This document shows, in pieces, positions 35,243 to 45,371 of a stretch of 64,000 nucleotides of DNA. Each line of letters begins with the position of its first letter. Position 1 is the stretch's first letter. The notes beneath the pieces are model-generated. The model had not been told where the DNA came from, made no database searches, and saw only the letters and a program-made list of their open reading frames with translations. Origin of the DNA: Piezodorus guildinii (Eukaryota > Arthropoda > Insecta > Hemiptera > Pentatomidae); assembly GCA_023052935.1 (NCBI GenBank), contig CM041298.1, forward strand, positions 16,599,371 through 16,663,370, written 5' to 3'. Made by a program: the position numbers and the translations under genes.

Positions 35243-35282
35243 GCCCTGATGATGGCTCACAAGTTTGAGCAGAAACGACAAC
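35243..35282 (+). ncRNA. Hammerhead-like motif, right arm
   Basis: GCC, CTGATGA, stem II GGCTC/GAGC, GAAACGAC, AAC. Stem II is good, but the palindromic ACGT of stem III is ACGA and stem I (GCC/GGC) is lost on the 3' side. Probably inactive. Confidence 0.55.
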
Positions 35283-35559
35283 AAAATTAAAATATTAAAA
35301 AAAAAAAGACTGACTCCCGATTATTTCTATCTATGAGAATTTCTAAAGTCGACTATACATACTCAATATTGTTTATCTGCTAGTTCTGAAACAATTTCAA
35401 TTTTTTTTTTTTTTTTTTCAATTTGTAGGAATATATCTTCACAAAAATAAACAATAAATTGTGGATAATATTTACATTTTTTCTGATTATTCGCGATTTT
35501 TTCTTACAAACACTAGTATTTTTTTCTCGACTATAGCGGTGTTACATATATGCGATCTG

Positions 35560-35720
35560 CCAAGCTCTGGTGCCCGTCTGTTTCTGGCCGACTTCGACCT
35601 CGTCCACCCTTTTTATTAGGATAGGGATCCTGGACGAGTGCTTGCCATCGCTAAGACTTGGGACCACCATTTTACGTATTTTTCGAAGGATGTCATAACC
35701 ACGGATGTTTTACTCTCTTT
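35560..35720 (-). mobile_element. SINE S3 fragment, degenerate
   Basis: Minus-strand resemblance to the S3 body: TTTTTATTAGGATAGGGATC, TGCTTGCCATCGC, CGAAGGATGTCATAACCACG and TTTTACTC. Both ends are unclear. Confidence 0.45.
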
Positions 35721-35764
35721 TAAATATCCTAGGGTTATCTGCCTGGTTTGAACATAGGAGGCTG

Positions 35765-35897
35765 TTATGCTAGCCACTACATAAATAATATTATTATTTA
35801 TTGCCGTGTAAATATTGTATGAATGTTGTCTAATACTACTATTATTGATGTCCGAATTGGGACGAATTGTAATATTACTCAATAAAAATTGTTGTTA
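35765..35897 (+). repeat. JA LINE 3'UTR fragment
   Basis: GTAAATATTGTATGAATGTT and TGATGTCCGAATTGGGAC, with CTCAATAAAAATTGTTGTT as the end. It matches 50960-51065 and 55090-55200. Confidence 0.65.
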
Positions 35898-35904
35898 ATT
35901 ATTT

Positions 35905-36155
35905 TTTTTTTTTTTATATTTAAACTATGTTATCAATTTATTTATTTTTAATTCTGTCCAACACAATTAGTTTCTGAAGACTGTTTTTATTTCATTAATT
36001 TATTGTTTTGCATGTATATTCATCCATAATTGTAAATATAAGTTAATTATGCTCATCTTCTCTTTTAGCTCGATATGATAAGTTTCAATCGTACATAAAT
36101 GTTATTCTTAAAGGACCAAGCCCCAGAATAAATATTACTTTCTATTAAATTTAAT
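35905..36155 (+). repeat. Retroelement 3'-end repeat (E3), second copy
   Basis: Matches 28470-28727 (TTTATATTTAAACTATGTTA, TGTCCAACACAATTAGTTTC, CCCCAGAATAAATATT). It follows a JA 3' end, as the other copy does. Confidence 0.5.
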
Positions 36156-36529
36156 TCTGGTAAGGCTTATATAATTGTTTTATATATTCAGGTTTTGAAA
36201 AAAATTAAAATTTACCTCCAAGTATTATTTTGCTCTCTTTTAAATAAACCAGGGCTATCTACCACGTTTGAATTAGCGCCTTTCTGTAAATGGATATAAA
36301 ATTTCTCCATTTCGAATACTGCTGTACGATGGCCTCTCTAAGGCACTTGAGGAAAAAGTAAAGGGACTAATGAATTGTTTATTAATATTTGTTTTCGGTA
36401 CCTCAAGACGGTCTCCCACTACGCTGAGTAGTCCTGTATCCACAGTCTACTTTAATTTTAATCCTCAGTCCACTTGCTGGGAACAAGATAATATTATTAT
36501 TTTTTTATGTTTTATTTTTTAATTTATTA

Positions 36530-36728
36530 GCTCTTGTTTGTTTATTTATTTAATGTCACTTTATGCTACTGTGGCTAATCGGAAGATGCTACAGTGGGAG
36601 TCCTAAATTTTGCCTATCCAGGTTTTATTAGAATAGGGATCTTTGACGGGTACCTGACATCGCACAGACAACTTTTAACGTCCCCTCCGAAGGACGGCGT
36701 AACTAAGGATTGTTTACTCCCATAAACT
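36530..36728 (-). mobile_element. SINE S3, minus-strand copy
   Basis: Reverse complement of the S3 body: TTTAATGTCACTTTATGCTA then CTGTGGCTAATCGG, CCTATCCAGGTTTTATTAGA, GGGTACCTGACATCGCAC, CGAAGGACGGCGTAACTAAG. The head is missing. Confidence 0.65.
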
Positions 36729-36815
36729 TCTTTCTCTACCTCCTATACCTATGTGAGTATAGGATTTATTCTGTACATAATTATGTATTAATGTATTAAC
36801 GTGCTATCTTTATTC

Positions 36816-37304
36816 GTAACATTCATGTTATCCTTAAGGGAACAAGTCCCAGGATAAAATATTTTTCTATTCCGAATTCCTTCCTAATCGAGCTTTGGGG
36901 CTCTACTAAACCATCTAATTCTTCCTGCATCCAATCCTTACAATCCAAAATCCTGAATGCCCCTTCTTATTTTGTCACAAATCAACTCCTCCATAATGAC
37001 CTAAACATCCCATTTGTTGCAGACATAGCCCATCATAGATATATCTCTTTTCATTCTAAACCCCCTGCCCATACAACCCACTTGTCAGTAATTTGTCTTC
37101 CTTAGATATCTCTGATAAACCTCCGAGGCGATTGAAAAGAAGCCTTGGGAGTTGCCTTCAAATAGTTAGTGAAGTGCTACCACTGGGTAGTTATTTCTCA
37201 AGACATTATCATGACTTTTCTTCATACTGTATTTTTTATTTACTTATTTACTTCTTATGTTTTTTAATAATAATAATAATAGGCTTACCGAACCCGAAGG
37301 TTTG
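36816..37304 (+). repeat. Tandem duplication, unit 1 (contains JB LINE fragment)
   Basis: A 489-bp unit starting GTAACATTCATGTTATCC and ending CCGAACCCGAAGGTTT. It comprises an E3 3'-end piece, the JB LINE C-terminus from IELWGSTKPSNSS on (with small deletions), its 3'UTR, and the last 20 or so bases of an L3 LINE end. Confidence 0.8.
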
Positions 37305-37806
37305 TAACATTCATGTTATCCTTAAGGGAACAAGTCCCAGGATAAAATATTTTTCTATACCGAATTCCTTCCTAATCGAGCTTTGGGGCTCTACAAAACC
37401 ATCTAATTCCTCCCGCATCCAGTCCTTACAATCCAAAATCCTTCGCGAAATCCTGAATGCCCCTTCTTATTTTGTTACAAATCAACTCATTCATAATGAC
37501 CTTAACATCCCATTTGTTGGAGGCATAGCCCGTGATAGATACATCTCTTTTCATTCTAAACCCCCTGCCCATACAAATCCACTTGTCCGTAATTTATCTT
37601 CTTTAGATAACCTTCCACTGAACATAAAAGAAGGTGCCCTCGGGACCTACTGAGTTAAAATAGATAGTGAAGTGCTACTGGGTACACTGGGTAGTTCTTT
37701 CTCAAGACATTATCATGACTTTTCTTCATACTGTATTTTTTATTTACTTATTTACTTCTTATGTTTTTTAATAATAATAATAATAGGCTTACCGAACCCG
37801 AAGGTT
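37305..37806 (+). repeat. Tandem duplication, unit 2
   Basis: Repeats unit 1 with point differences and a 12-bp extra (CTGGGTACA) near 37680. It runs directly into a longer L3 LINE at 37785. The ORF LIELWGSTKPSNSSRIQSLQ at 37372-37600 is the duplicated JB fragment, not a new gene. Confidence 0.8.
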
Positions 37807-39060
37807 CGATGGCGATACCGCCAAATTCCGCCTACACAGACTCGTCCAATGTTCACTATTCAAGCGCAAGCCCCCGAGATCAGCCTTAACGCAATCCTCC
37901 CATCGACGCTTCGGCCTACCTTTCGGACGCCTACCAGTGGGATCAGCGAATACCAACTTTCTCGGAATCCGCTCCTCGCCGAGCCCAACAACTATACTCG
38001 CCCATATGAGTCTCCGCGATGCTATCAACTCTATTATATTAACAGGATACAAGTTCCGCAATTCCGCGTTGTGCAACCTTCAAAACTCCCCAGTGGCCTC
38101 ATCTCTCTTCGGACCAAATATTTTACGCAGTACCTAATTTTCGAAAACCTTAAGCCGTTGTTCATCCCTCAAAGTAAGCGGCCACGTTTCACATCCTTAA
38201 AGAACCGTTGGAAGAATAATAGTTTTATAAATTCTAATATTTAAGTTTTTAGATAGAAGCCGCGAACTAAGTAACTTAGCAACTGAATAATAACACGCAT
38301 TTCCCACCTTTAACCGGGACTTTATTTCTTCCTGGATTTCATTTTTTCTAGTTATAATTGAACCTAAATACTTGAATTTCTCTACGTGCTCAAAAGTATG
38401 ACCTGATACATCAATATCACCAAGATCGACACCGTTTCTGCTACTAACCATATATTTCGTCTTATCGGTATTTAATTCGAGTCCTATTTCTTTACCGGTT
38501 TTTATTAACACACTTGTATTTAGTTGTATGGTTTCCGTGTCTTCATCTAGCAGTACCAGATCATCGGCATACCCTAAAACCGGAATCTTGTCACCCATAT
38601 TTAAGCCTTTCTCGGTACACATCACCTTTTCTATGACATATTCTAAAGCTATATTAAATAAAACAGGTGAAAGGGAGTCACCCTGTTTCAAACCCGATCG
38701 CACCTCAAATCTCTCGGAGTAATTATGACCAATTCTAACTTTATGGAATGTTTCCGACAAACACATTTCTACTAGGTTTACTAACTTTCTAGGTATTCAT
38801 TCCCTGTTCAATCATGATGTTATATAGCTTTTTTAAGCCTTTTTAAAATCGATATAAAGTTGATGGACTACACAGTTGTATTCCAATTTTTTCTCTAATA
38901 TTTGACGTAAGGAAAATATTTGGTCAATAGTCGAGCGATTTGTGTTTTTTAATACAATTAATAAAATTTTTAAAAATTCCTTCCTAATGACACATTCCAA
39001 TGTTGAACTTGATAAAGCACCCTTGATAGGTTTTCGTTTCCCTTGCAATTACTCCTAAAC
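37785..39060 (-). pseudogene. RTE-like LINE (family L3), longest copy
   Basis: Minus frames in order are: RSTIDQIFSLRQILEKKLEY and HQLYIDFKKA (RT motif A region, 39048-38833); RSGLKQGDSLSPVLFNIALE; VLGYADDLVLLDEDTET (motif C intact); GKEIGLELNTDKTKYMVSSR and KFKYLGSIITRKNEIQEEIK; RIYKTIILPTVL (38766-38197); then after a frameshift MHNAELRNLYPVNIIELIAS and GRRPKGRPKRRWEDCVKADL (38076-37789). The 3' end is marked by an ATT/TAA microsatellite at 37770-37784, a tail type common in RTE elements. Truncated before the RT fingers and frameshifted at least twice. Confidence 0.82.
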
Positions 39061-39517
39061 TCATATATTTCCATCGCAATTACTCCCGTAAGAAGATGAA
39101 GCTCTGCGGTGAATGAGATGATAAAAGAGCAGAGCTGCGGGCGGCGGCCGGACAGCCTGAGGGATGGATTGGATTACAAGGGCGGGGGAAGGGTTGGGGT
39201 CGGGTGTGTGAGGGGGGATAAACTTTTAATCCCCCCCCCACGAAGGGTCGTTTCCCAACTCACGGTCTTTAATTACATGCACAAGCAATGACTCACGCGG
39301 ACTCCAGCGGCCAGTCCTCTTCCAGCAACATTCATCTGCTGATACAACCTAAGCCATAGCTAGTAGCCGCTGTTCAAAGATCTTCCAAGGAACAAGAGAA
39401 AATATCATAACTAAAAATGATAATTAGTTGTGTGCATTTTGTGGGCAAGTCATGAAAAAAAAGTAAAGCTAAGTCAAGAAGTGTGAGTGGCAGGGCAGGA
39501 CAATGAAAATCCAAATT
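39061..39517. other. Unassigned, GC-rich block
   Basis: 39090-39270 is G-rich (GCGGGCGGCGGCCGGACAGC, then GGGCGGGGGAAGGGTTGGGG). It is not repeated elsewhere in the window and contains no convincing ORF. It may be unique genomic sequence or an unrecognised repeat head. Confidence 0.35.
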
Positions 39518-39530
39518 AAAATATCTAAGA

Positions 39531-40163
39531 CTAAACTTACTCCCGTTGAGCGAATCCGATACCTAGGTCTCCATCTTGACTAGCGCCTTACTTGGAATCC
39601 TCACACAAGACTGAAACGACAAGAGACTGCTCGAAGATATCGATTACTACAACACTTACTTGACAAACGTTCAAAACTTCCAGTATATTACAAAAGACTC
39701 ATTTACATCACTATTATCAGACCTATTTGGACGTATGGAATCGAGCTTTGGGGCTCTACAAAACCATCTGATTCCTCTCGCATCCACTCCTTACAATCCA
39801 AAATCCTTCGCAAAATCCTGAATGCTCCTTATTTTGTTACAAATCAACTCATTCATAATGACCTTAACATCCCATTTGTTGCAGACATAGCCAGTCATAG
39901 ATACACCTCTTTTCATTCTTAACCCTCTGCCATACAAATCCACTTGTCCGTAATTTATCTTCCTTAGATATCCCTGATAACCCTCCAAGACTGAAAAGAA
40001 GATGTCCTCGGGACCTACTAAGTTAAAATAGTTAGTGAAGTGCTACCACTGGGTAGTTCTTTCTCAAGACATTTTCATGACTTTTTTTTTTCCATTCCTC
40101 ATATTTACTTATTGTGTTCTTTAATACAGTTGTAAATTACTATAAATAAAAAATAAATAAAAA
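39531..40163 (+). pseudogene. JB Jockey-type LINE, 5'-truncated copy
   Basis: Flanked by AAAATATCTAAGA (39518-39530 and 40164-40176), a 13-bp TSD. It encodes RIRYLGLHLD, then a lysine codon changed to TAG, RLTWNPHTRLKRQETARRYR and SRPIWTYGIELWGSTKPS-like sequence, then the usual end. Additional stops and a deletion lie near 39920-39990. A-rich tail. Confidence 0.85.
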
Positions 40164-40285
40164 AAAATATCTAAGAAGAAGCATCAGGAAGACTGGGCCT
40201 CCTGAAAGGTGTGCCAGGGGCCAGCCAAGAGTTTAATAATACAACGTATTCAGAATTATAACAAAATTATCTGTATATTATCAAA

Positions 40286-40880
40286 TGTTATTACTTTCAC
40301 TTACTCAAATATGAAATATGAAGTAAGGGAAAGTATTGCGATCGTGACAATTTTCGAATTCCAGTTTTCAACGGAAATACAGGTTTTAGGGTCCCCTGGG
40401 TCCAAAAACCAAGTCCCACAAAAAGGTCTGTGTGTGTGTACGTAACTGAAATTTCATATTTAATACAACTATACGCCTGAGATGTTTCAGCATTTTTTTC
40501 ACCAAAATGAGCTAACCAGAAGAGCTACTTATTTTATAAAGTAGCTCATCGGGCTAGCATTTTGCACCTTTTTACAATTTTCTCGAAAACGGCTCTAACG
40601 ATTTTGATTAAATCGATGTATAATTCAATGGACTTTAATATCATGTAAGTTTAATTCTGATTGAAATAGTCTGACAGGGTATAAATGCCGATATTTTAAA
40701 TTTTCTTTTTCTAAACGACCTTTAATTTTGTACATTCTAAAAGATTTACCATATCATTCTTATGGCACTGATGAAGGACGGCTAAATATCAAATTTGAAC
40801 GAATTTGATAAACAACTAAAGGAGAAAAGTGCAAACATATTTTTTATGCAATTTTTGCGTTTTCGAACAGCTGAACTAGC
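40286..40880 (-). repeat. DR1 copy, truncated
   Basis: Begins TTACTTTCACTTACTC; then GGAAAGTATTGCGATCGTGA, GGGTCCCCTGGGTCC and GTGTGTGTG. It stops in the TTTTTATGCAATTTTTGCG region. It retains a 24-bp local duplication around GTAGCTCATCGGGCTAGC near 40545. Confidence 0.72.
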
Positions 40881-40950
40881 CGACTCCATTTGTATAGGGA
40901 TTGAAGTAGAAACAAATAAATAAATTAATATTAATTACTTTTCCTTAGTA

Positions 40951-41655
40951 TTGGGTTGTTTCACATAAAATGTCCGTTTTTATAGTTTCTGAAATACATA
41001 AAGGATTTTGCAGGTCTCTGTTGTTTTCTTCCGATTGTTTACATATTTAAAGTAGACAGTTACTAATCCTCTACCTTTGTATTATAAACATTAGCTTCCC
41101 AATCAATTGCCCACTTTTTAGTATACCTTCAAATATGAACATGGAAACACGCGATTTTCGAGAAATATTTGCAAGGCGTTAGGATAAGAGAGTGTTAATG
41201 AACGGACCATTCGCCGTTGGTTTGCTAAGTTTTCAGCTGGGGATACCGACTTGGAAAACTTGCCCCGAGAAAGACCTCCGTCCGTAATAAACAACGATGT
41301 CCTCAAATATACAGTAGAAGGAAACCCGTAGCTCGATACATGGGTACCTCATGATCTCACTGAGCGGCAGCAAGACCCCATGTTTCAAAAATTGAAAGAA
41401 CTGGGCTACATAGTTCTTCCGCACCCCCATATTCTCCTGACTTGTCTCCAACAGATTACCACCTGTTCAGGAATTTAGACAACTATGTCAAAGGAAAACT
41501 TTTTGAAAATGATGATCAATTGAAAAGTGCGTTTTGCGAAAATGTGTAGAAAAGAAGATAAATACTTCGAATAAAATATATTGTTTTCATATTGTATTTT
41601 TAATAAAAATTCTTTATCTTGAAAACGGACATTTATTTCATGAGACACAACCCAA
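40951..41655 (+). mobile_element. Second internally deleted mariner copy
   Basis: 705 bp with TA on both sides (40949-40950 and 41656-41657). Inverted ends start TTGGGTTGTTTCACATAAAA at the left and the TTGGGTTGTGTCTCATGAAA variant at the right. The plus strand carries METRDFRE, then NERTIRRWFAKFSAGDTDLE and RPPSVINNDVLKYTVEGNP. The same internal joint as at 21425 is visible (DLTERQQDPMFQ to KLKELGY), with a further loss of about 95 bp in the helix-turn-helix region and other indels. Not coding-competent. Confidence 0.87.
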
Positions 41656-41838
41656 TATATATGAAATACACGTTTTAGGGTCAACTGAATCCAAATAATC
41701 AATTGTGTGTGTCCATGCCTCTGTGTTATCTTAATAGATCAAAAGCTATGTAATTTTGGCCGCTAAATTTCAATGTTTTCCCACTTTGCAACGAAGGTGA
41801 GCGAAAGTCGTGTGTTGCGAGCACCAGATTTCTTTTTA
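41656..41838 (-). repeat. DR1 copy, internally deleted
   Basis: AATACACGTTTTAGGGTCAA and TGTGTGTGTCC, then GGTGAGCGAAAGTCGTGTGT and GAGCACCAGATTTC, with the middle 0.6 kb missing. Confidence 0.55.
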
Positions 41839-42745
41839 ACTATAGGTTTTATAACAATAGATATAAATTATTTAAAATAAAATAAAACCCTCAATAGAAG
41901 AGTACAAACAAGTATAATGGTATAAAACCCCTGCAACAGTACTGAAAGTACATTCAAAAACCGACACAAGAGTGTAAGGCAAACAAGAGATATAGAGGGA
42001 AAATGCAAATAGGACACTAGCGCAGGTGAAGTGTATTTGTCAGGGGGGCAGAGGATATAAATCAGTGCGGGTGCCCCGACCGCAAATAATTCAAAAAGGT
42101 GGCCCCCCGCATTGGGAATTGGAAAAACAGCGGGCGAGGCCATTAGCGACCGGCGGTGGACATTTAGTCCTCTCTAGGGGGTGTTACCATTCCCCGCGCG
42201 TTTTCAAAACCTGTTCGGTCGCTTTTACAACACCATGTTCTTTGCTTCTCGCCATGTTCCGCTAGCCATATTCCATTCGCTCTAACGAGGCCAAGCACTC
42301 ATGGAGAACATACTGAAACTGTTTTCACAACTAACACTAGCTTCATTGCATCGTGGATTCCATCGAAGGTTCGTTAGTATGTGCTATCTTATACAATATC
42401 TAATAAATTGCAAACTTCAAGTCAAATGAATGGCTTAGCTAAAATGAGATTGGCTTTTCAGAGAGGTAATGCAGGATTTTGGTTTAATAAGAAAAAAAAA
42501 AGTTTTACAACTGTTGTATTCTATCAAAATAGCCTCCACTACTATCTATACATTTCTGCCACAAATTACATACATTTTTACAGTGCAAGTAGAAGTCACC
42601 ATCCCACTAAGGCAAGACCATGTTCAACAGAAGTACAATAACACAGTAAGAAACAACAAATGACTGAAACGATAAACTAAAAAGCAATAGGGAATACGCA
42701 CGAAAAGGACTAATTTTACTATTTCGTAGGATATGTCGTATTTTA
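41839..42745. other. Unassigned sequence with a GC-rich block
   Basis: 42020-42250 is GC-rich (GGTGGCCCCCCGCATTGGG, GCGACCGGCGGTGGAC). No domain or repeat is recognised, and the remainder is ordinary AT-rich DNA. Confidence 0.35.
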
Positions 42746-42752
42746 ATATATT

Positions 42753-43395
42753 TTTACTTCCACTTACCTATATAAGAAATATATAGTCACGGAAAGTATT
42801 GCGATCGTGAAAAATTACGACTTAAAACTTTTCAACAGAAATACAAGGTTTTAGGGTCCCCTTAGTCCAAACAACGTCCCACAAAAAGGTCTGTGTGTGT
42901 GGCAAGTCTAGCGCGAAAACGATAAGTAGTTTAAAGCTGAGTGGCTAGCGCGTCAGTCTCTCATGCTAATGGTTGTGAGTTCGAATCACCAGTCGAAGCC
43001 GGAACTTCTATAACGATGTAATTAAATGGAGATTCACTCACAGTCTCTCCCCCCGGGTATGTGAGGCTCGTTAGCCAAAAGGTGGCCATTCACAAAATTA
43101 GGCGTAGGGAGTGATGACCCTACACAACAAAATGCAATCGAGAAACGTGAGTGTAATCTCCCAGGAGGTACTACACGGCCTGTCGCACCACTGGAAGAAG
43201 TTTAAAACTGAAATTTCATATTTCAAGAGCGTCTATGCCTGAGATGTTACAGTGAGTTTTTCATCAAAATCAGCTAACCAGAAGAGCCACTTTATACTAT
43301 GCATTTTCCACCTTTTACGACTTTCTTAAAAACAGTTCTAATGAATTTGATTAAACTCGCTATATAAATGTAAAATTTAATGGCATCTAATTTAG
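42753..43395 (-). repeat. DR1 copy interrupted by SINE S2
   Basis: Left portion 42753-42935 (TTACTTCCACTTACC, GAAAGTATTGCGATCGTGAA, CTTAGTCC) and right portion 43207-43395 (ACTGAAATTTCATATTTCAA, CTAACCAGAAGAGCCACTTT, ATTAAACTCGCTATAT). Confidence 0.72.
42936..43198 (+). mobile_element. tRNA-derived SINE S2, inserted in DR1
   Basis: Begins GCTGAGTGGCTAGCGCG (A box) with a GAGTTCGAATCACC B box. Body and 3' end (GCACCACTGGAAGAAG) match 28751-29031. The DR1 sequence AGTTTAAA is duplicated at 42928-42935 and 43199-43206, an 8-bp TSD, so the SINE is younger than this DR1 copy. Confidence 0.83.
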
Positions 43396-43784
43396 TGGTT
43401 CTCTTAGGATTGAACTAAGATGGCTTCATTATTACCAAGGTCTGATGTGTTGCATTTATGGAGTTTCATACGATAAGTTTAATACGATGGAGTTTAATAC
43501 GATTCAGGATTAATTAATTCCCCAGGTTTAAAAGCAACTATAGTGTATCAAACCTAATGAAGCTCACCAAATATTAACCTTCTTTTTTTGATGATTTTGA
43601 GGCTTTGAAAAATCTGCTGCTACGATGATGATCAAATTTTTTCCCAGAATCTAAAAACGGCAATTTTAAGTATTGTTACCCAATAAAATCGTAGGAAGAA
43701 AAATAGTTTTGTAAAATCTTACCTTTAAGCTCCAGATAGAAGTCGTAATCTCGCAAGTAAAAACTCACAATGATCAATTTGCGT
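43396..43784. other. Unassigned AT-rich DNA
   Basis: Nothing recognised. GATACGATGGAGTTTAATACG-like repeats at 43465-43505 form a short tandem motif. Confidence 0.35.
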
Positions 43785-43880
43785 AACTTAGTCATTTGAG
43801 GAACCTAAAACTAGCATTTCAGCATTGCAGTATCTTCACGATTGGCGTACTTTCCCTTTTTACGTAAGTAAGTGAAATAA
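43785..43880 (+). repeat. DR1 3'-end fragment
   Basis: TCATTTGAGGAACCTAAAAC, CACGATTGGCGTACTTTCCC and GTAAGTAAGTGAAATAAAA. Confidence 0.5.
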
Positions 43881-44580
43881 AAACGAACGACAGATATAAA
43901 GAAATACTGAATGCGGAAATTAATTTCCACAGTGGGAAGTAATGCTTGGTGTTTTTTACCCTTCAATAAATCACAGAGAGCCCTAAGCTGAGTTCCTAAT
44001 CCACGGCTTTGGTCCTACAAGTCGTGTTATGGCGGATCATCCTCCTTACACTCTCGCTTTTCGGCCATCTCCTTTTCGATTTATAAACGTTTCTACATTC
44101 GTATCAGCTACGATCATTCAATTAAAACCTATTCTGGTGAACGCGTAAACTTGAAAAATCTGTGCGGGCAATACACGACTTTCGCCTACCTCGATTGTTA
44201 AAATCAAACTTCAATTTTAAAAAGTTTTTTATTTTTTTTATTTTAATAAATCGTGTATTTATTTTCATTGGAAACATATGATTTAGATTAAATAACATAA
44301 CTATATAAAATTTCTTGATCAGTAATGACTTTATTCCCTATTCCTTACTTAATATAACCTTTTACAACTTTGTGTTTCAGAAAATATTTTTTTTTTTTAA
44401 ATCTTTCTCTTTCCAACGGTATATTATATGTCTATACTACTGTTCTTATTATCAAGAAATCAAAAATTTCTTTAATGAATGATTTTTGTTGACCGTTGAG
44501 AAATTAGATGAGGAAGATGGTTGGGGGTGCGGTCATAAATTAAAAACACACATTTAAAATAAGTGTTATTTTAATTATGT

Positions 44581-44620
44581 GCCGACGTTTCGGCCTACAA
44601 TGTGGGCCTTCATCAGGGCT
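44581..44620 (-). ncRNA. Hammerhead ribozyme motif, best-preserved core
   Basis: The minus strand reads AGCC, CTGATGA, A, GGCC-CACATTGTA-GGCC, GAAACGTC, GGC. Stem I is GCC/GGC, stem II is GGCC/GGCC, and ACGT could form the very short stem III known from dimeric hammerheads. GTC is the expected cleavage triplet. One extra base between CTGATGA and stem II occurs in all six motifs in this window. Confidence 0.7.
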
Positions 44621-44734
44621 AAAAGAAACAAGATAACAACCAATGTAATTATAGACTTAATAATGCGTTAGGTATATAATAATAATATGACAGTAATAAA
44701 TTATGGGAACATAAATAATATTAAATGTAAAATG

Positions 44735-44860
44735 ATAATAAGATGACAATTATAAAGTATGGAAATAAGGTGACAGTTATAAAGTATGGAAATAAACAAA
44801 ATTAAGATGATAGTTATAAAGTATGGAAGTAAACATAATTGAGATGATAATAGTTGTAAT
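44735..44860. repeat. Minisatellite inside the hammerhead element
   Basis: Four imperfect repeats of GATGACAATTATAAAGTATG followed by GAAATAA-type spacers, unit about 28-40 bp. Confidence 0.7.
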
Positions 44861-45096
44861 GAGAATATATAAAGAGAGACTAAGTAAATGAAAAAAATGA
44901 TAAAGGAAAAATATGTGAACAATTAAAATTTTAAATATTAACAATTTTGAGTTGATATATGACGGTAATATATTAAAAACATAGTTAAGAGTATAGGTAA
45001 TATATAAAAAAAGAATATAGTCATTACAAAAGAGAAACAGTATGAATAAAAAATAATTTAAATTTTAAAATAATGTAATATTAAACTAATGATTAT

Positions 45097-45371
45097 TGGT
45101 GGTTAGCATAACAGCCTCACATGCTAAAGGTCACGGGTTCAAACCCGCAGGTGGTCCTAGGATTTTTTAATGGGAGTAAAAAATCCTTAGTTACGCCGTC
45201 CTTCGGAGGGAACGTTAAAAGGTGCTCCCGAGCCTGTGCGATGTCAGGTACTCGTTAAAGATCCCTATCCTAATAAAACCTGGATAGGCAAAATTTAGGA
45301 CTCCCATTCTAGCATCGTCCGATTAGCCATAGTAGCATAAAGTGACGTTAAATAAATAAAAAAAACAAAAA
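45097..45371 (+). mobile_element. tRNA-derived SINE S3, best copy
   Basis: Head GGTGGTTAGCATAACAGCCT and B box GGGTTCAAACCC, body with TTAGTTACGCCGTCCTTCGG and CAGGTACTCGTTAAAGATCC, then an A-rich tail. AAACTAATGATTAT is duplicated at 45083-45096 and 45372-45385 (14 bp). It lies inside the hammerhead element, which itself lies in DR1. Confidence 0.82.

Larger units (their letters stand above)
35081..35369. mobile_element. Compact snap-back element with two facing hammerhead motifs
   Basis: 289 bp bounded by TGTTTATCTGCT at 35069-35080 and 35370-35381. The left arm (35086 onwards, GTCAGTCTTTTTTGAATATT) pairs with the right arm (ending AAAGACTGACTCCC). A hammerhead-like motif sits in each arm: minus strand 35115-35154 and plus strand 35243-35282. 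The centre pairs GGAGCCATGTC with GACATGGCTCAG. A one-sided tail of about 30 nt lies at the right end; its complement reads TTGAGTATGTATAGTCGAC then TTTAGAAATT. There is no ORF. This fits a non-autonomous Penelope-like or retrozyme-like element. Confidence 0.78.
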
